Source: Hevea brasiliensis
Lineage: Eukaryota > Streptophyta > Magnoliopsida > Malpighiales > Euphorbiaceae
Length of the DNA stretch: 64,000 nucleotides
Assembly: GCF_030052815.1 (NCBI RefSeq)
Contig: NC_079498.1
Coordinates: forward strand, 81,206,992 to 81,270,991
Reading direction: 5' to 3'
In this document: positions 1-11,190 of the stretch, piece after piece
How positions within the stretch are numbered: the stretch's first letter is position 1
How the letters are laid out: every line of letters starts with the position of its first letter
Made by a program: the position numbers and the translations under genes
The notes under the pieces: generated by a model
What the model saw: only the letters and a program-made list of their open reading frames with translations
Told to the model about the DNA's origin: nothing
The model's database searches: none

Positions 1-1326
1 ATAACTTGAGCTACAAAACTCCAAATGGAGTGATTCAAAAAGGAGAATTTAGTTAAGACAATAGGGAACATTTTCTATGAAGAGAGTTTTGCCAAATTCT
101 AACAGTAAAGTAACCAATGGAACAGTGTAACTTAGGACACCAAAATTGAAAATTTGCAAATTTGCCTAAAAGACTTAGAATTTGAGAAAACAACTAAAAC
201 CAACAAATTTAGTGACCAAAATGTGATATGTGGGTGAAGTTGGAATTCCCATACCTATTAAGCCTTAAAAAGTCAACAAATTGACTTGAATAGTGTAGTG
301 AATAGTAACCCCAAAACACAAATTTTGAAGAACGCCAAGTTTAGCATATTAAAGCTAGGTATAAGTGAATTTGAATTTATTTTTGGATTTACGATAAGTT
401 ATGATACTAAAACACTGTGAAACTATGTGTTTTAGCTAAAAAGAATACCGGGAAAGAACTCGAGGAATCGAGTCAAGGCCAAGAGGTGACTCGCTTAAGG
501 TTTGTGCACAACTAACTCTTTTGTTATTTTCCAATTCCAAATTGATTTGAAATAAATTTATTGTATGATTTATGATTTTTGTTGTGTTGAGAATTTTAAC
601 TTATTGAATGAAATTGTATAATTTGAATATAAATTTTCTTATGCATTTAAGGATTTATTGCATGGTTTTGAGGATTGCAAATATTAAGTTTGATGTGTTG
701 CCAACTTTGAGCATGAATTTATAATGATTAAATATGTTGATGATTTGTAAACACTTTGTAAATAGAAATTGTTTTGAATATGATTTGAAATCACAGTTGA
801 CATGACAAAATTTGTTGTGAATTCTCATTAGCTTGACAAGTGAGATATCTCCTCCACTAGATGGGGCGAGTTACGTCCTCTCTGGCTTGCCAGTTGGGGA
901 AGAATTTGAATGAGTACTCATATATATTAGCTAGTCTTTGTTTCTCCCTTTTAGCCTCGGTTATTGGGAGAATGTGAAATATTGTGGTGTACAACATGGC
1001 ATCTATTTGAATTTTGGGTCATGGGTTCAACTGTGTGAATTGTTGGCAACGCCCTTTATATTATGCATAATTTGATAAATTGTGATTGAAATAAATAATT
1101 TGTTAATGATTCAAAATATTTCTGTACTGTTTCGGAATTTAAAAGAAATGTAAATAAATAGTTATTAATTGATCAAAATATTATTCAAATGAATAATTTA
1201 CATGAATGAAAATAATGATTTTTGTATGTCATGGATTTTGAAGAATTTAGAAATTTTAAATTTTTATTCATTATGAATTGTTAAGAATAATTTGTATTAA
1301 GTTTTAAATTATTAGTTTGTGCACCA

Positions 1327-1365
1327 CTGAGTTCACCACTCAGCGATAACTTTATATGCTGTCGC
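1327..1365 (+). other. Twin hairpin in LTR (family A, 5' copy)
   Basis: Stem 1 is CTGAG/CTCAG with a 7-nt loop. Stem 2 is GCGATAAC/GCTGTCGC with a 7-nt loop, one G-U pair and one mismatch. It follows the conserved lead GCACCA about 740 bp before the LTR end. The same arrangement with different stem sequences recurs in the other gypsy LTR families here. Function unknown. Confidence 0.55.
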
Positions 1366-1808
1366 AAGTGAAAGAAAATATAGAGCAACTGAGCGAGGTT
1401 ACTAAAAGACACGGTGAGATTATCCTCGGATATATCATAGGTATACCCTTGTACATTAACTTTTGATGTAATTCTGTAATCATATGTATGAAATTTACTT
1501 TGAGCAGTTGTACCAACTCTTTTGTAATATATATATTTCGATTGTAATCAAATACAAATTATTGTAATATTATCTTGAGATTTTATATACTTATAAAGTT
1601 TTGCATTATTAAATTTTAATGCTCCCATGAATGTGAAAATTAATTTGGTTACCTCAATGAGATGTTTTAAAGTTTGATTTAATTTAAACTGTGTATTGAA
1701 TTGCTTATGTTGATTTGTGAAATGAGGATTGTTTGAATTTTGAAACTTGAGAAATTGGTTGAGATTGATTGTGAAATTTAAAGAAGTTGTTGAGAAAAAT
1801 ATTGGGAG

Positions 1809-1826
1809 TGTCTTTATTTCAGGTTT
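1809..1826 (+). other. Putative 3' splice site in 5' LTR of element I
   Basis: The T-rich tract TCTTTATTTCAG is followed by GTTTTGAGGAACTG, with AG at 1821-1822, 280 bp before the LTR end. The equivalent position in every other gypsy LTR here, except the short variant IX, also has a pyrimidine-rich tract ending in CAG|GT. The matching donor lies outside the window for this copy. Confidence 0.5.
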
Positions 1827-2110
1827 TGAGGAACTGTTTTCTCAAAATATAGACGGCACTCTGCTGAAATTTTTGTTAAAATTGCGGAGATTTTAAATAT
1901 CTAAAAATTAGATTTATGTTGGACTTTAAATAAAGGTTTTTAATATCTGAAAAAAAAATTTTACCCACCAATTTAAAAATGAACGAAAATTGTTTTAAAA
2001 TCCCTTGTAGTATATTTAATGGGTTACCGGTAGGCGAAGTACGGTAATTCATTAGGTGTACTATGGGAGTATGTTACATCTTACGAAGAGTAGGGTGTGA
2101 CATGTTTTAG

Positions 2111-2122
2111 TGGTATCAGAGC
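2111..2122 (+). other. Primer binding site, initiator tRNA-Met type (element I)
   Basis: TGGTATCAGAGC lies 8 nt after the LTR terminal CA. This is the standard plant retroelement PBS complementary to the 3' end of initiator tRNA-Met, used to start minus-strand DNA synthesis. It fixes the orientation of element I as plus. Confidence 0.93.
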
Positions 2123-2294
2123 AAAGGTTTTAAAGTAAATTTTGAACTGTGAATTTGAAATATTTTTTGATAAGTACAATTGCTCGAATGTTTGATACAT
2201 ATAGTACATTTACATCATAAATATGAACTAATGGGGAGAAATCTCCTTATGTTGGTTATACAGAAAATAGAAAAAAAAAATCCTGTGAATAGAT

Positions 2295-2505
2295 ATGGAC
2301 AAAGGGGATAAAACGGTAGAGTAGTCTGATACAGCTAACGTACAAGGAGAGGCCCCAGTTTCGCAGAGCGTTGGAGGTCCAACTGCACCAGTCCCTCCTA
2401 TACAAATTACTGCACAAACGGCCCAACAGATGGCCATGTTCTTTCAGCAGATGGCCATGGCCATGGCTGATAAATCTGTTAGGCCAGGCCCAAGTACAAA
2501 CCCAA
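2295..2505 (+). pseudogene. gag N-terminal remnant of element I
   Basis: The ATG at 2295 opens a frame whose product resembles the gag N-terminus of elements II and V: an acidic, proline-containing leader, then a Gln/Met-rich stretch (QQMAMFFQQMAMAMAD). A stop codon lies at codon 10 (2322-2324). The frame is cut at 2505 by the family B solo LTR and resumes after 6252. The capsid-like core seen in II and V (LERLRKF...VDF) is absent from both halves, so it was lost apart from the solo-LTR insertion. Not functional. Confidence 0.7.
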
Positions 2506-2887
2506 TGTAACATCCTCCCGGTAGCAACTCCGTACATTCTACTGTTCCGGTGACCGGTGTTGGTCCGGACAGCTAGAACGTCCGGAAAAATATTTAAATC
2601 AAAGTGAGGGACCATAATTAATTCAAATATTAATAAGAAAAATTTAGTAAAAATTTTAGAAATAAAATACAACTAAGTCAAATGAGCCGGTGCCCAAGCG
2701 ATGGGTAACCGGAGGGAAGTTGCGGTTCTCGCAACTAGGAGCCCTAGACCCGGGTAAAAATTCATAAAATAATTATTGGGACCCCAGAGAACGATCATTG
2801 AGGTTCCTATGGCATTAGAATGCCAAGAAAATATTTAGAAAAATTTTTCAATCGGTACAGACAATTTTGACCCGTTAAGCCAAACGG

Positions 2888-2905
2888 AGGGCATTTTGGT
2901 CATTT
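2888..2905 (+). promoter_or_regulatory. Motif GGGCATTTTGGTCATTT in LTR
   Basis: This motif sits about 380 bp into the family B LTR. Near-identical copies in the same orientation relative to transcription occur in the C, II, V, VI and IX gypsy LTRs and in the unrelated copia LTRs (III, X; decayed in IV). Role unknown; listed because it crosses superfamilies. Confidence 0.45.
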
Positions 2906-3991
2906 CGCCTTCAGAGGTGATTTTTGGCCGACTTGTCCAGTTAAGTAAATAATTAATATGACATAAAATATGAATAAATATTACTAAAAATTAAATTGAA
3001 ATTTAGTAGAAAAGAAAAGAAAGAAAAAGGAGCTAAATTGGGAATTATGATGTCATGCTTAGGTAATTAAAAATGCTATGGCCAATCACATTAAAGCAAG
3101 ACAATTAAAATTCAATAAAAACGGATAAATGAGGCAGAATTCCAGAAATTTCAGCAGCCCTTTCTCTCTTCAAAAAACGTCACCAATGCTCCTCCATTTT
3201 TGGTTTTTAAAAGCTTCAATTTCCATGCTTTCTTCACCCCAAAACTCCTTAGTCCCTTCACTAAAAACTTGTCTCTACCTCTTGGGAAGTGTTTGGAAGC
3301 CTAGAAAAGGAAGGAAAGTGAAGTTTTAGCTTGGAGAAATCTGCCCGAAAAGAGGTTAAAGTGAGGTTAGTGCCTACTTATATATATACTTCTTTGATTC
3401 CATGTTAGAAGCTTGAAATAAGTGAGAAATTGTAAATTAAATGAATAAAAGTTAAGTGTATGCATCCCTTGAATTTTTGGCAGCCCTAAGGAAGGATGAG
3501 TTTGATTGTTTTAATGAATTTAGAGTGGATAGAAATGATGTTTAAGGTATGAATATGCATGGATGTTGAACTAGTGTGCTAATTGAGGTTTATGGGTAAA
3601 TTGAATTGGACATTAGGGTTTTGAGAAGTGAAAAATTGACTTGGCTTATGAAATTGTTAGAGAACATTTTAATGGTCAATTAGTGACCATTTTAGGTATG
3701 TTGACCATAAATTGGACTGAAAAATGGCATGGCAAAGTGAATGTGTAGGCTGCCCTAGGACAGCAGCAGGGTGACTGAAATTTCAGTCCACTTGGACTGC
3801 CATATCTTGGGCTGTGTTGGTTCAATTGGTGTTTGGCCAATTGGACATGAAACTAGGCTTATAATGGCACATTTTTGCTGAAGAAACCATGCCCAAAAGA
3901 CCAAAGCAAGAGGACCAAAACTTGGCCCCAATCCGGATACCCTGCAAACAGCCCCTGCAGAAATGACCAAATGAATAGTAACTGTTCATTT

Positions 3992-4490
3992 GGCCATAAC
4001 TCACTGTAGATATGGTCAATTGACCTGAAATTTTTACAGAAATAAGATAAGATATAGACAAACAACTTTTATGAAGGACACCAATCTAAATTATGCCATT
4101 AACCTAATCAAATCATTGAGCAAAGTGAAGTTTACTGTACTGAGATTTCCAGAATTTTCACTTGAGCAGTAATGTTTGGATGGCTATAACTCTCTCTAGA
4201 AAACTCGGATTTAGGCGATTCTTGAACCGATGAAAACCTAAGGCATAGTAGAACATTTCATATGAAGAAAGTTAGACCAAATTATGAACTTAACTTGATC
4301 AAATTACTGACCAAAGTTGGACCAAAATCTGCCAAAACCCAAAAGTGCAGCATGAACAGTGCACGTGAACAGTAAACTTATTTTGGCCATAACTTGAGCT
4401 ACAAAACTCCAAATGGAGTGATTCAAAAATGGAAATTCAACTAGACAGAATAAGGAACAACTTTCATGTTTACCATTTCCTCAAATTCCC
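3992..4490 (+). repeat. Degenerate ~195-bp direct repeat (GGCCATAACT module), 3 copies
   Basis: Units begin with GGCYATAACT at 3992, 4192 and 4385. Each is followed by CTA, an ACTC/AAT block and a downstream CA(A/T)TT(T/C)CAT segment. They are diverged within this LTR, but the series is also present in families A, C and V, so it predates the split of the families. Confidence 0.5.
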
Positions 4491-4989
4491 ACTGTAAAAA
4501 TAACAAATGGAACAGTAAAGATGAAGCACCAAATCTGAAAATTTTGTTCAATTAGCATTAAGCTTAGAAATGGTATTGGCAACCAATACCAACAAGTTTT
4601 AAATACAAAATGTGGTATGTTTGGGGTGTTAAAACCAATACACCTATTTTCTATCCAAAAGTCAACATTTTTGTTGACCAATGAGGTGAATAGTGACACC
4701 AAAACCAAAAATTGGCAATTTTGCCAAAATGACCTAAGCTTTGAGAAAGTGACTAAAACCAACAAGTTTTGAATGCAAAATGTGATATGTTGGGAGTGTC
4801 AAAACCAATGTACCTATTGTTTATGCAAAAGTCAATATTTTAGTTGACTAATGAAATGAATAGTGACATGAAAACTTGAAATTCAAAAATTGTGAAACTT
4901 AAAAGTGCAAAATGCCCTAATAGGCCTACTGTGATTGGTTTGGATAGATTGGCATGCCAATAGGGTATTGTTTTAGCAGTACTGCGAAA

Positions 4990-5085
4990 GGCTTTATGCT
5001 TGTATTCATGGCTTTATGCCCGTATTCATGGCTTTTATACCCGTATTCATGGCTTTTATGCCCGTATTCATGGCTTTTATGCCCG
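4990..5085 (+). repeat. LTR minisatellite, 20-21 bp unit, about 4.7 copies
   Basis: Tandem units read GGCTTT(T)ATGCCCGTATTCAT. Each carries a GGC...GCC self-complementary core. The equivalent part of element VI LTR (26821-26895) has a different copy number. A further GGCTTTTTAGCC palindrome follows at about 5101. Confidence 0.8.
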
Positions 5086-5155
5086 ATTATGTGATATCAT
5101 GGCTTTTTAGCCATACTGACTGCATACGTGGTTGACGTTCTGCGTCCCATGGTAT

Positions 5156-5167
5156 GACGGCCCGAGG
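5156..5167 (+). promoter_or_regulatory. Conserved GC-rich core GACGGCCCGAGG
   Basis: A CpG-containing 12-mer in otherwise AT-rich LTR DNA. It is also at 48723-48734 and, with one C-to-T change, at 56667-56678 (element V), and on the minus strand at 20642-20653, 31739-31750 (II) and 26739-26750 (VI). In each case it lies about 200-340 bp upstream of the twin hairpin. Role unknown. Confidence 0.4.
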
Positions 5168-5492
5168 CACCGCGGTGTGTCCAAAGGCCAACGACACATT
5201 ATCGATCGATCGTCAAAGATAGGTTACTTGGGCATGGAAAAGTATAACTGTGATTGAACTGATTATTAAAGAAAATATGAAAATTAAGTATCAGGAATGA
5301 TTACAAAAATACAAAGAAGCTCAAGATCATGAAGAAAATAATTAACGAAATGCATGAAGAAGTTAATATCATAAAACATGATTAGCCCTCGACTAAACAA
5401 TAAGTTAGTAATTATTCATTTCTTATGAACACAATAGCAAGGAAATTATTATTTTTATTTGCATATTGTATTTTCTTGTATTATTGGCACCA

Positions 5493-5529
5493 CTAAGCTT
5501 TATGCTTAGCGTGTCGCTTTTGCAACGCG
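5493..5529 (+). other. Twin hairpin in LTR (family B solo)
   Basis: Stem 1 is CTAAGC/GCTTAG with a 5-nt loop. Stem 2 is CGTGTCGC/GCAACGCG around TTTT, with one wobble and one mismatch. It lies 718 bp before the LTR end and is preceded by GCACCA. Confidence 0.6.
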
Positions 5530-6252
5530 TAGGTACTGAAGATTTGGACAGAGGGCCCAGTAGACCACAGATTGGGTAAGGCCGTTCACAGTTCTGCATA
5601 GTGTCCGTGTCACCTCACCATCCACAGTGCATTGGTAGGACACTAGGTCCCATTTTGTATTTTGAGATTTTTGTAAATTTTGTAATTAAACTCTTATTTT
5701 ATCATGTGTATTTGAAACAAATGTAATATAATTTTGTATTAATGTAAGTACTTGTAATTTGTGATTATAAATCACATGTGAGAATTTATTTATGATTTGA
5801 GTCTAATGATGATGTGAAATGAATGAATGACAAATAGAGGAATTGTTAAGAAAATTGTGTTTGTGAAAGGAAAAGCGAATACATAACTGTGACTTGTACA
5901 TGATTATCACATGAGATAAATGATTGAGAAATGAATGGTGAAAAATGTTGAGATTTTGATATTGAAGTTTGAGAGTGATGAGATGATTGAATATGATCAT
6001 AGAAAGTGTTTTTCACAGGTTCCGAAGAACCGTTTTCTCCATTTTTAGCCGGTATTCTGCCGGATTTTCTATAAAATTCTCGGAACCTCAAATAAATTAT
6101 AATTTTGATAAATGGCTTAAATAAATTATATTTCACAAGTTATATTCAAAAGGAAGAATAAAAATGAATTAAGATAAAATAGAGTGCTCGGCACACTGAG
6201 TGGCATTGCTTGCTCGGCTACACTGTAGTCGGGTAAGGGGTGTCACACCCAA

Positions 6253-6960
6253 CCCCCTCAAGAGCAGCATGAAAAAGAGAAAAGTGGGAAACCCATTGGT
6301 CAAAGTTCGAGTAGTAATTTGGGAAAGAGAAAAGATTTTGAGAGACCCCGAGCTCCTAAGTATGACAGAGGCGAATCTTCAGGGCGAAACAATCAAGAAC
6401 CATTCGTCAAAGAACCAGAAGTTCCTACCCTATCCGTATCTGTGACGTTTGTGGAAAATTTCATGGGGGTATTTGCCATAGGGCCACTGGAGCCTGCTTC
6501 AATTGTGGTGGAATTGGACATTTTGCCCGATATTGTACTAGCGCACATCGATTTATGCCACATACTACACTAGAGGAATCAGTTCAAGATTCTGATTTTA
6601 GAGGCTCATTAATAGTCAGTAGGGGTAGAGGCAGAAGTAGAGACAACACTTCGGGTAATCCTCGCACAATGGACCAACCCGAGCAGAGGAATACATTAGA
6701 AAGAAGGAACGCCATGCATCGAGGGGAAGAAGTAGAGACTTCAGATGTAGTTGCCGGTATGTTCTTAACTTGTGAAAGGAATAATTATGTACTATTTAAT
6801 TCCGGCTCTACTTGTTTATATGCTAATGCAAAATTATATGTTCTACTGCTATTCCCTTGCATGGAGATAAATTTTGATGTGTTAATAATTAGTTTTTTAG
6901 GAATTACGATAATTTTAATGGATAAGAATTACGATAATAAGCGTGAATGGAATTAATTTT
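6253..6960 (+). pseudogene. gag C-terminus with zinc knuckle and start of protease, element I
   Basis: After the solo LTR, gag resumes in a polar Gln/Glu/Lys linker. From about 6438 a frame encodes CDVCGKFHGG and then the CCHC knuckle CFNCGGIGHFARYC (CX2CX4HX4C), the nucleic-acid-binding motif of gag. Downstream is a protease-like start, VLFNSGST, where the catalytic Asp of the usual D(S/P)G triad is Asn, so the protease would be dead. The linker and knuckle lie in different frames, so there is a frameshift near 6430. Homologous parts are better kept in element V. Confidence 0.75.
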
Positions 6961-8880
6961 GGAAAAGTTTCTAGTGAGAGACATCTCCTAGACTATGATA
7001 AATTATAAAGTTAATTAGTAAGCCTAATTAGGTAAGGCAAGAGGACCAAAAAGTAAGTTATAGCAATATATCTGCCCTAGATGGAAGTAAAGGTACTACT
7101 GTTGATAGATGCCAGTAAGTACCGTAATCAAAATAAGTTTAAGATATTAGTGGATTTGAAAGAAATAAGACATAGAGAAGTTTGATCTATTGGGATGTAT
7201 CATAGTAACTATGCAATATTCTTGATGTTTGTGCTGTAAGCTGCAGATTACAGTACTGACTTAAGATTTATTGTGTAGAGCTACGTACTACTTAATAGTA
7301 CATAAGGATAAGAATAGTTATAAATGACTTTCGCTCTGGTACAAATATACTAGAATAGAGTTTTATTACTAGAACTGAGTTTGAAAATCCTAATTCGGGA
7401 TTTAAAACTCTATAATTAGAATATCAAAAGATCATGGTTGCAAGGTAGTGAGAGTTAAAGACTCCGTTACCCTAGCATGAATTATAGTACATCAAGAATT
7501 GTTATGGGACTAGAGATTTTAGCATGGTAAAAATTTAAAAATAACACCTATAGGGCTAAGTCATCTAGTCTCCGATATGGGGTTTATAGTTATTTTGATA
7601 TTGCAATGGATCTTTTGCTCAAAGTTTAGTAAGGAACAGTATTCTACTTGTGTACCAGTAAGACATAAAATATAATTTTGTTCCCCTAGAAAAGATAGGA
7701 TGCTATGGATGACAATTATAATTTATAAAACAGTTAAGAAATGATATTTTACTGGTAATAGTAATTCGATAGGAACTAGTTGGCTAGGTATTTTTTAGGA
7801 AGAGCACAATTTTATTGTGCGGATCATAAGGATTAGATTAGAATTAAAGAGAAACTTTTGAATAGCATGGGAAACAGGAGAGTCCAGTAGACTCCCTTCT
7901 TAAGATTAAAGAATTATTTATGGTTGAAAAAAAAAAAGAGTAATGATCGCAAATCAGCGGAAAATAAGCTATAGAATATTGATAGATAAAAGAGTTGTGG
8001 AAGTAAAAATTAGAATAGTTGGTGCGAATGTAATAAAGAAATGTTATGAATATTAGTTAAAGTGTTGACTAGAATGGTCAGAGGACCAAATCAAAGTAAT
8101 ATTGAAGTATAGTGGATTTATTATGGATGATAAGAGGTGTTAAATCAGAACTCGACAGTCAAGTTAAGGAAGAAGATAAGATTGAGGAATAAAATAATTA
8201 AAGTTAAGCTGTGGCAAAAAAAAACAAATAGAACAGTAAGAAATGAGAAAAACACTAGATGAGGAATTGCCACCAGGGAAAACAACCTACTTAAGATGCG
8301 TAACGATATCCCGAACTATTTTATCAAGAAGGAAATAAGTTAAACAAAAGCAAACAAGATAGTGCAAAATGGCACATAGGCCTTGGTCATAAATGGAGAT
8401 GGTAAGATAATGGTTATGGACCTATGGCCAAGAAAGAGATAAGCAGTTCATATATGACCAACAAGGTCATTTAAAAAAAAAAAAAAAGAGACTACAAAGG
8501 AAAATATTTGCTAAAACAACAGCAAGAAAAGACTAAAATATTCTAAACTAAACTGAAGGTTGCATCAAATGATCAAGAGATTTGATAAGAAAAGAGTAAA
8601 ACTAAGTTCTCACCCATAGGATCATACGAGGTCCTAGAAAGAGTGGATCCACTAGCACATAGATTTGCTTACCTCTAAAATTGAAATGAATTTGAATCTA
8701 ACTTATGACAGAAGCTCATAAGAAACTTGGCACACGAGGTGAGTAATCATGAGTAAATAGTATTTGTTAAAGTGCTAAGGAACCATCATTCAGGCCAGGA
8801 AGCTACTTAGGAGCGTGAATAGGACATGAGGAGACAGCACCCTCAACTGTTCAGAGACTGATACCAGGTAAAATTTCGAG
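6961..8880 (+). pseudogene. Decayed pol of element I (RT to integrase/chromodomain remnants)
   Basis: No long frame survives. Around 8585-8700 a broken frame resembles the integrase C-terminal segment (SYEVLERVDPLAHRF). Around 8740-8870 the tail HHSGQEAT...RRQHPQLF matches the chromodomain-like end of elements II and V (RHHNTEEATWE...QQFPQLF). Between 6961 and 8550 I see only weak pol echoes (for example near 8040, like the integrase zinc region), with many stops and A-rich tracts. The region is too short for a whole pol, so internal deletions must have occurred. Confidence 0.6.
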
Positions 8881-8894
8881 AACGAAATTATTTT

Positions 8895-8906
8895 AAGGGG
8901 GGGAGA
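8895..8906 (+). other. Polypurine tract of element I
   Basis: AAGGGGGGGAGA lies just before the 3' LTR, the expected primer for plus-strand synthesis. It follows the conserved AAATTTCGAGAACGAAATT stretch that also precedes the PPTs of II, V and VI. Confidence 0.85.
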
Positions 8907-11172
8907 ATCGTAACACCCCTATTTGTATAGCCTGGTATATTTCACTACTCTGGTGACCGGTATCGGTCCGAACAATTAAGAGGATTAGAACTACACTTAA
9001 GACAACTAGATAAGCCTTAAACACAAATAATTAGTAATTGTTAATTAGTTAAGTATAAATAAGAAAAACAGAACATAAGAAGTTAAATGAGCCGAGAGTC
9101 ACAGCGATGGGTGACCTTCTCGGGAACGACTGCGAAGTCGATTTAAACTCAAATTTCGAATCATAAAATGTGACGCCGCGGTCCTTAGGACCATTATGAA
9201 CACAGTGGAAAAGAGAAAATCACGAAAAAGAACTGTTAAGCTAGTCAAATAATTAAGTCAGGGATCTGGAAGAAATATTGAATTATTTGCAAACCGGGTT
9301 GAACCGACGAGAGGCAATTTGGTCAATTGACCCCGAGAGCTAACTCCTGACCTAACTGTCAAATAAAATCGGAGAAAAAAAAATTTCGAAGTCGGGAATT
9401 AAATTAAAGAACTAATAGAAAAATAAATAAATAAAAAAAAAAGAAAATGAAAAGGTGAAGGGAGATGGCATCATGCATGATGCCATAAATATTATAATTA
9501 ATAAATTTAATTAAATTGATTTATAGTCTTTCTAAGACATTAAAAAGAAAAGAAAAGAAAAAAAAAATTAAAAGTCTTCTTCCACCAAGTTGCCGCCCCA
9601 CCTCTCCCTTAACACCACCATTACCACACCTCAATGAAAGCTTGCTCCAAGCTTTAAATCCCCCATTAAACCCTAATTTCTTCCTCAATCACTTCATAAA
9701 ACCTTATTTTCTTCCTTTGAGAAAGAGATTTAGTAAGAAAGAAAGAAGAAAAGAGGAGAAAAATTGAAGATTGAATATCAAAGTTGAGGTAAGCTATTTA
9801 CTTTGGAATTTTGAGTTTAATACATGTGTTTATGATTAAATGAACTTAGAAACTAAAGAAATGAGATGAAATTAATTGTTGGAGGACCAAACCTAAATTT
9901 CGATCAACTAGGGTTTTGATGTGTGTATGCATGAGTTTGATAGATTTAAAAGTGTATGTGATCTTGTTTGAGATGAAGAAACATGTATATAGGTATTGAA
10001 TTGGTTAAAAGCAACAATTTAGTGAGTTAGGGTTTTGGACACCTAGGATTTAGAGGCAAAAATTTGGAGAAATGGTGAAATGATGTATTTGATCTAGTTT
10101 GAAGTGAGAAATAGTCATTTGTGACCAAATGAAGTGTGTTGGAAGTGTTGGAGTTAAGGTTAAATTCGGATTCAATGTGGTCATGCTGCTGGCAGCAGGA
10201 CCAAGGTCCCTTTGAGGGACCAAAACTGAAAATTTACAAGTCCAATTGGTATGAGACCAATTGAGAATGAAAATAGACACAAAATGACACAATTTTCATT
10301 TAGGAATTATGCCCAAAAAGTGACCAAAACCTAGTGAACAAATTGACCAAATCCGGAAATTCTCAGTCTGACCTGTACAAACTGACCAAATGAACAGTGT
10401 TTGTTCATTTGGCCATAACTTGAGCTAGGCAGATCTAAATGACTTGAAATTTTACCAGTGGACAGTTGAGGTATATACCTAAGACTTTCATGAAGAACAC
10501 AAACCTAAATTATGCCATTAACCAAGTCATTTGGCCACCCAAAGTTGGTGACCTAAAACTGCCAGAACCAAAATTTGCCCAGAAAATCTGGTTGGTTCCA
10601 ATCCGGCAGCTATGGTTCAAATGGCTATAACTTGAGCTACAAAACTCCAAATGGAGTGATTTAAAAAGGAGAATTTAGTTAAGACAATAGGAAACATTTT
10701 CTATGAAGAGAGTTTTGCGAAATTCTAACAGTAAAGTGACCAATGAAACTGTAACACCCCTAAGTTCGGTAGTGCGTTCTACTGCTCCAGTGACCAGTGT
10801 TGTCCGGACAGCTAGGATGCCTAGAACTACACTTCAATATGATTGAGGAGACATAAAATAATGAAATACAAGAAAAGAAAATACAAGAAAAACAAAGGAA
10901 AAATAATAGCAAAGAAATGTAACCAAGTTAAGCGAGCCGGGAACCCTAGCGATGGGTGACCGCACCGGGAAGTCACGGCGTGGACCGTTGACTAGCCCTG
11001 GACTGCGGGGAACCCTGGAAAACATTTTTAGGACTTAAATAGACCCTTATAGAAGAATAAATATCATTAGAATGATCAAAGAAAAATTAAATAATTAGTA
11101 CAAAGAAAAGTGAGAAATCGAAAAACAGACAAAATCCGGTGTTACTGAAAAATCGGGAATGCAGCCCGAACA

Positions 11173-11190
11173 GGGGCATTATGGTCATTT
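11173..11190 (+). promoter_or_regulatory. Motif GGGGCATTATGGTCATTT in family C LTR
   Basis: Same motif, orientation and rough distance from the LTR start as in family B, with one base different in the core. Confidence 0.4.

Larger units (their letters stand above)
1..2102 (+). repeat. 5' LTR of element I (family A), left-truncated by the window
   Basis: It matches 10627-10749 plus 14666-16642 of the 3' LTR with only scattered differences and ends in GGGTGTGACA. It keeps the uninterrupted site (about 112-130) where the 3' LTR copy received the family C solo LTR. It holds a twin-hairpin segment near 1327-1365 and an acceptor-like site at 1821-1822. Confidence 0.92.
3366..6018 (+). other. Putative LTR leader intron (family B solo LTR)
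   Basis: The donor-like GAG|GTTAGT starts at 3366, 860 bp from the LTR start. The acceptor-like TGTTTTTCACAG ends at 6018, 229 bp from the LTR end. Both positions are matched in the other gypsy LTR families. The segment contains the repeated GGCCATAACT modules, the minisatellite and the twin hairpin. Splicing is inferred from sequence only. Confidence 0.45.
2506..6247 (+). mobile_element. Solo LTR, gypsy family B, nested in element I gag
   Basis: It starts TGTAACATCC, ends GGGTGTCACA and is flanked by the 5-bp duplication CCCAA (2501-2505 and 6248-6252). Joining the flanks restores gag reading from the Pro-rich leader to the Gln/Glu-rich linker. There is no PBS, PPT or internal DNA next to it, so it is a solo LTR left by LTR-LTR recombination. 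Related copies are the LTRs of element VI (minus strand) and, more distantly, of element V. It contains a putative intron (3366-6018), an internal minisatellite (4990-5085) and a twin hairpin (5493-5529). The small ORFs inside are not conserved as proteins. Confidence 0.93.

Noticed and set aside
3129..3329. 66-aa plus-strand ORF before the putative LTR donor
   Set aside because: Equivalent segments in families A, C and V do not encode a similar peptide, so it is not supported as a gene.
4990..5085. Regular repeats that could suggest a CRISPR array
   Set aside because: Units are directly adjacent without unique spacers, lie inside a plant LTR, and vary in copy number like a minisatellite.
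8200..8560. A-rich stretches that could mark LINE or SINE tails
   Set aside because: No target duplication or LINE/SINE body is visible; they lie in decayed element I pol.
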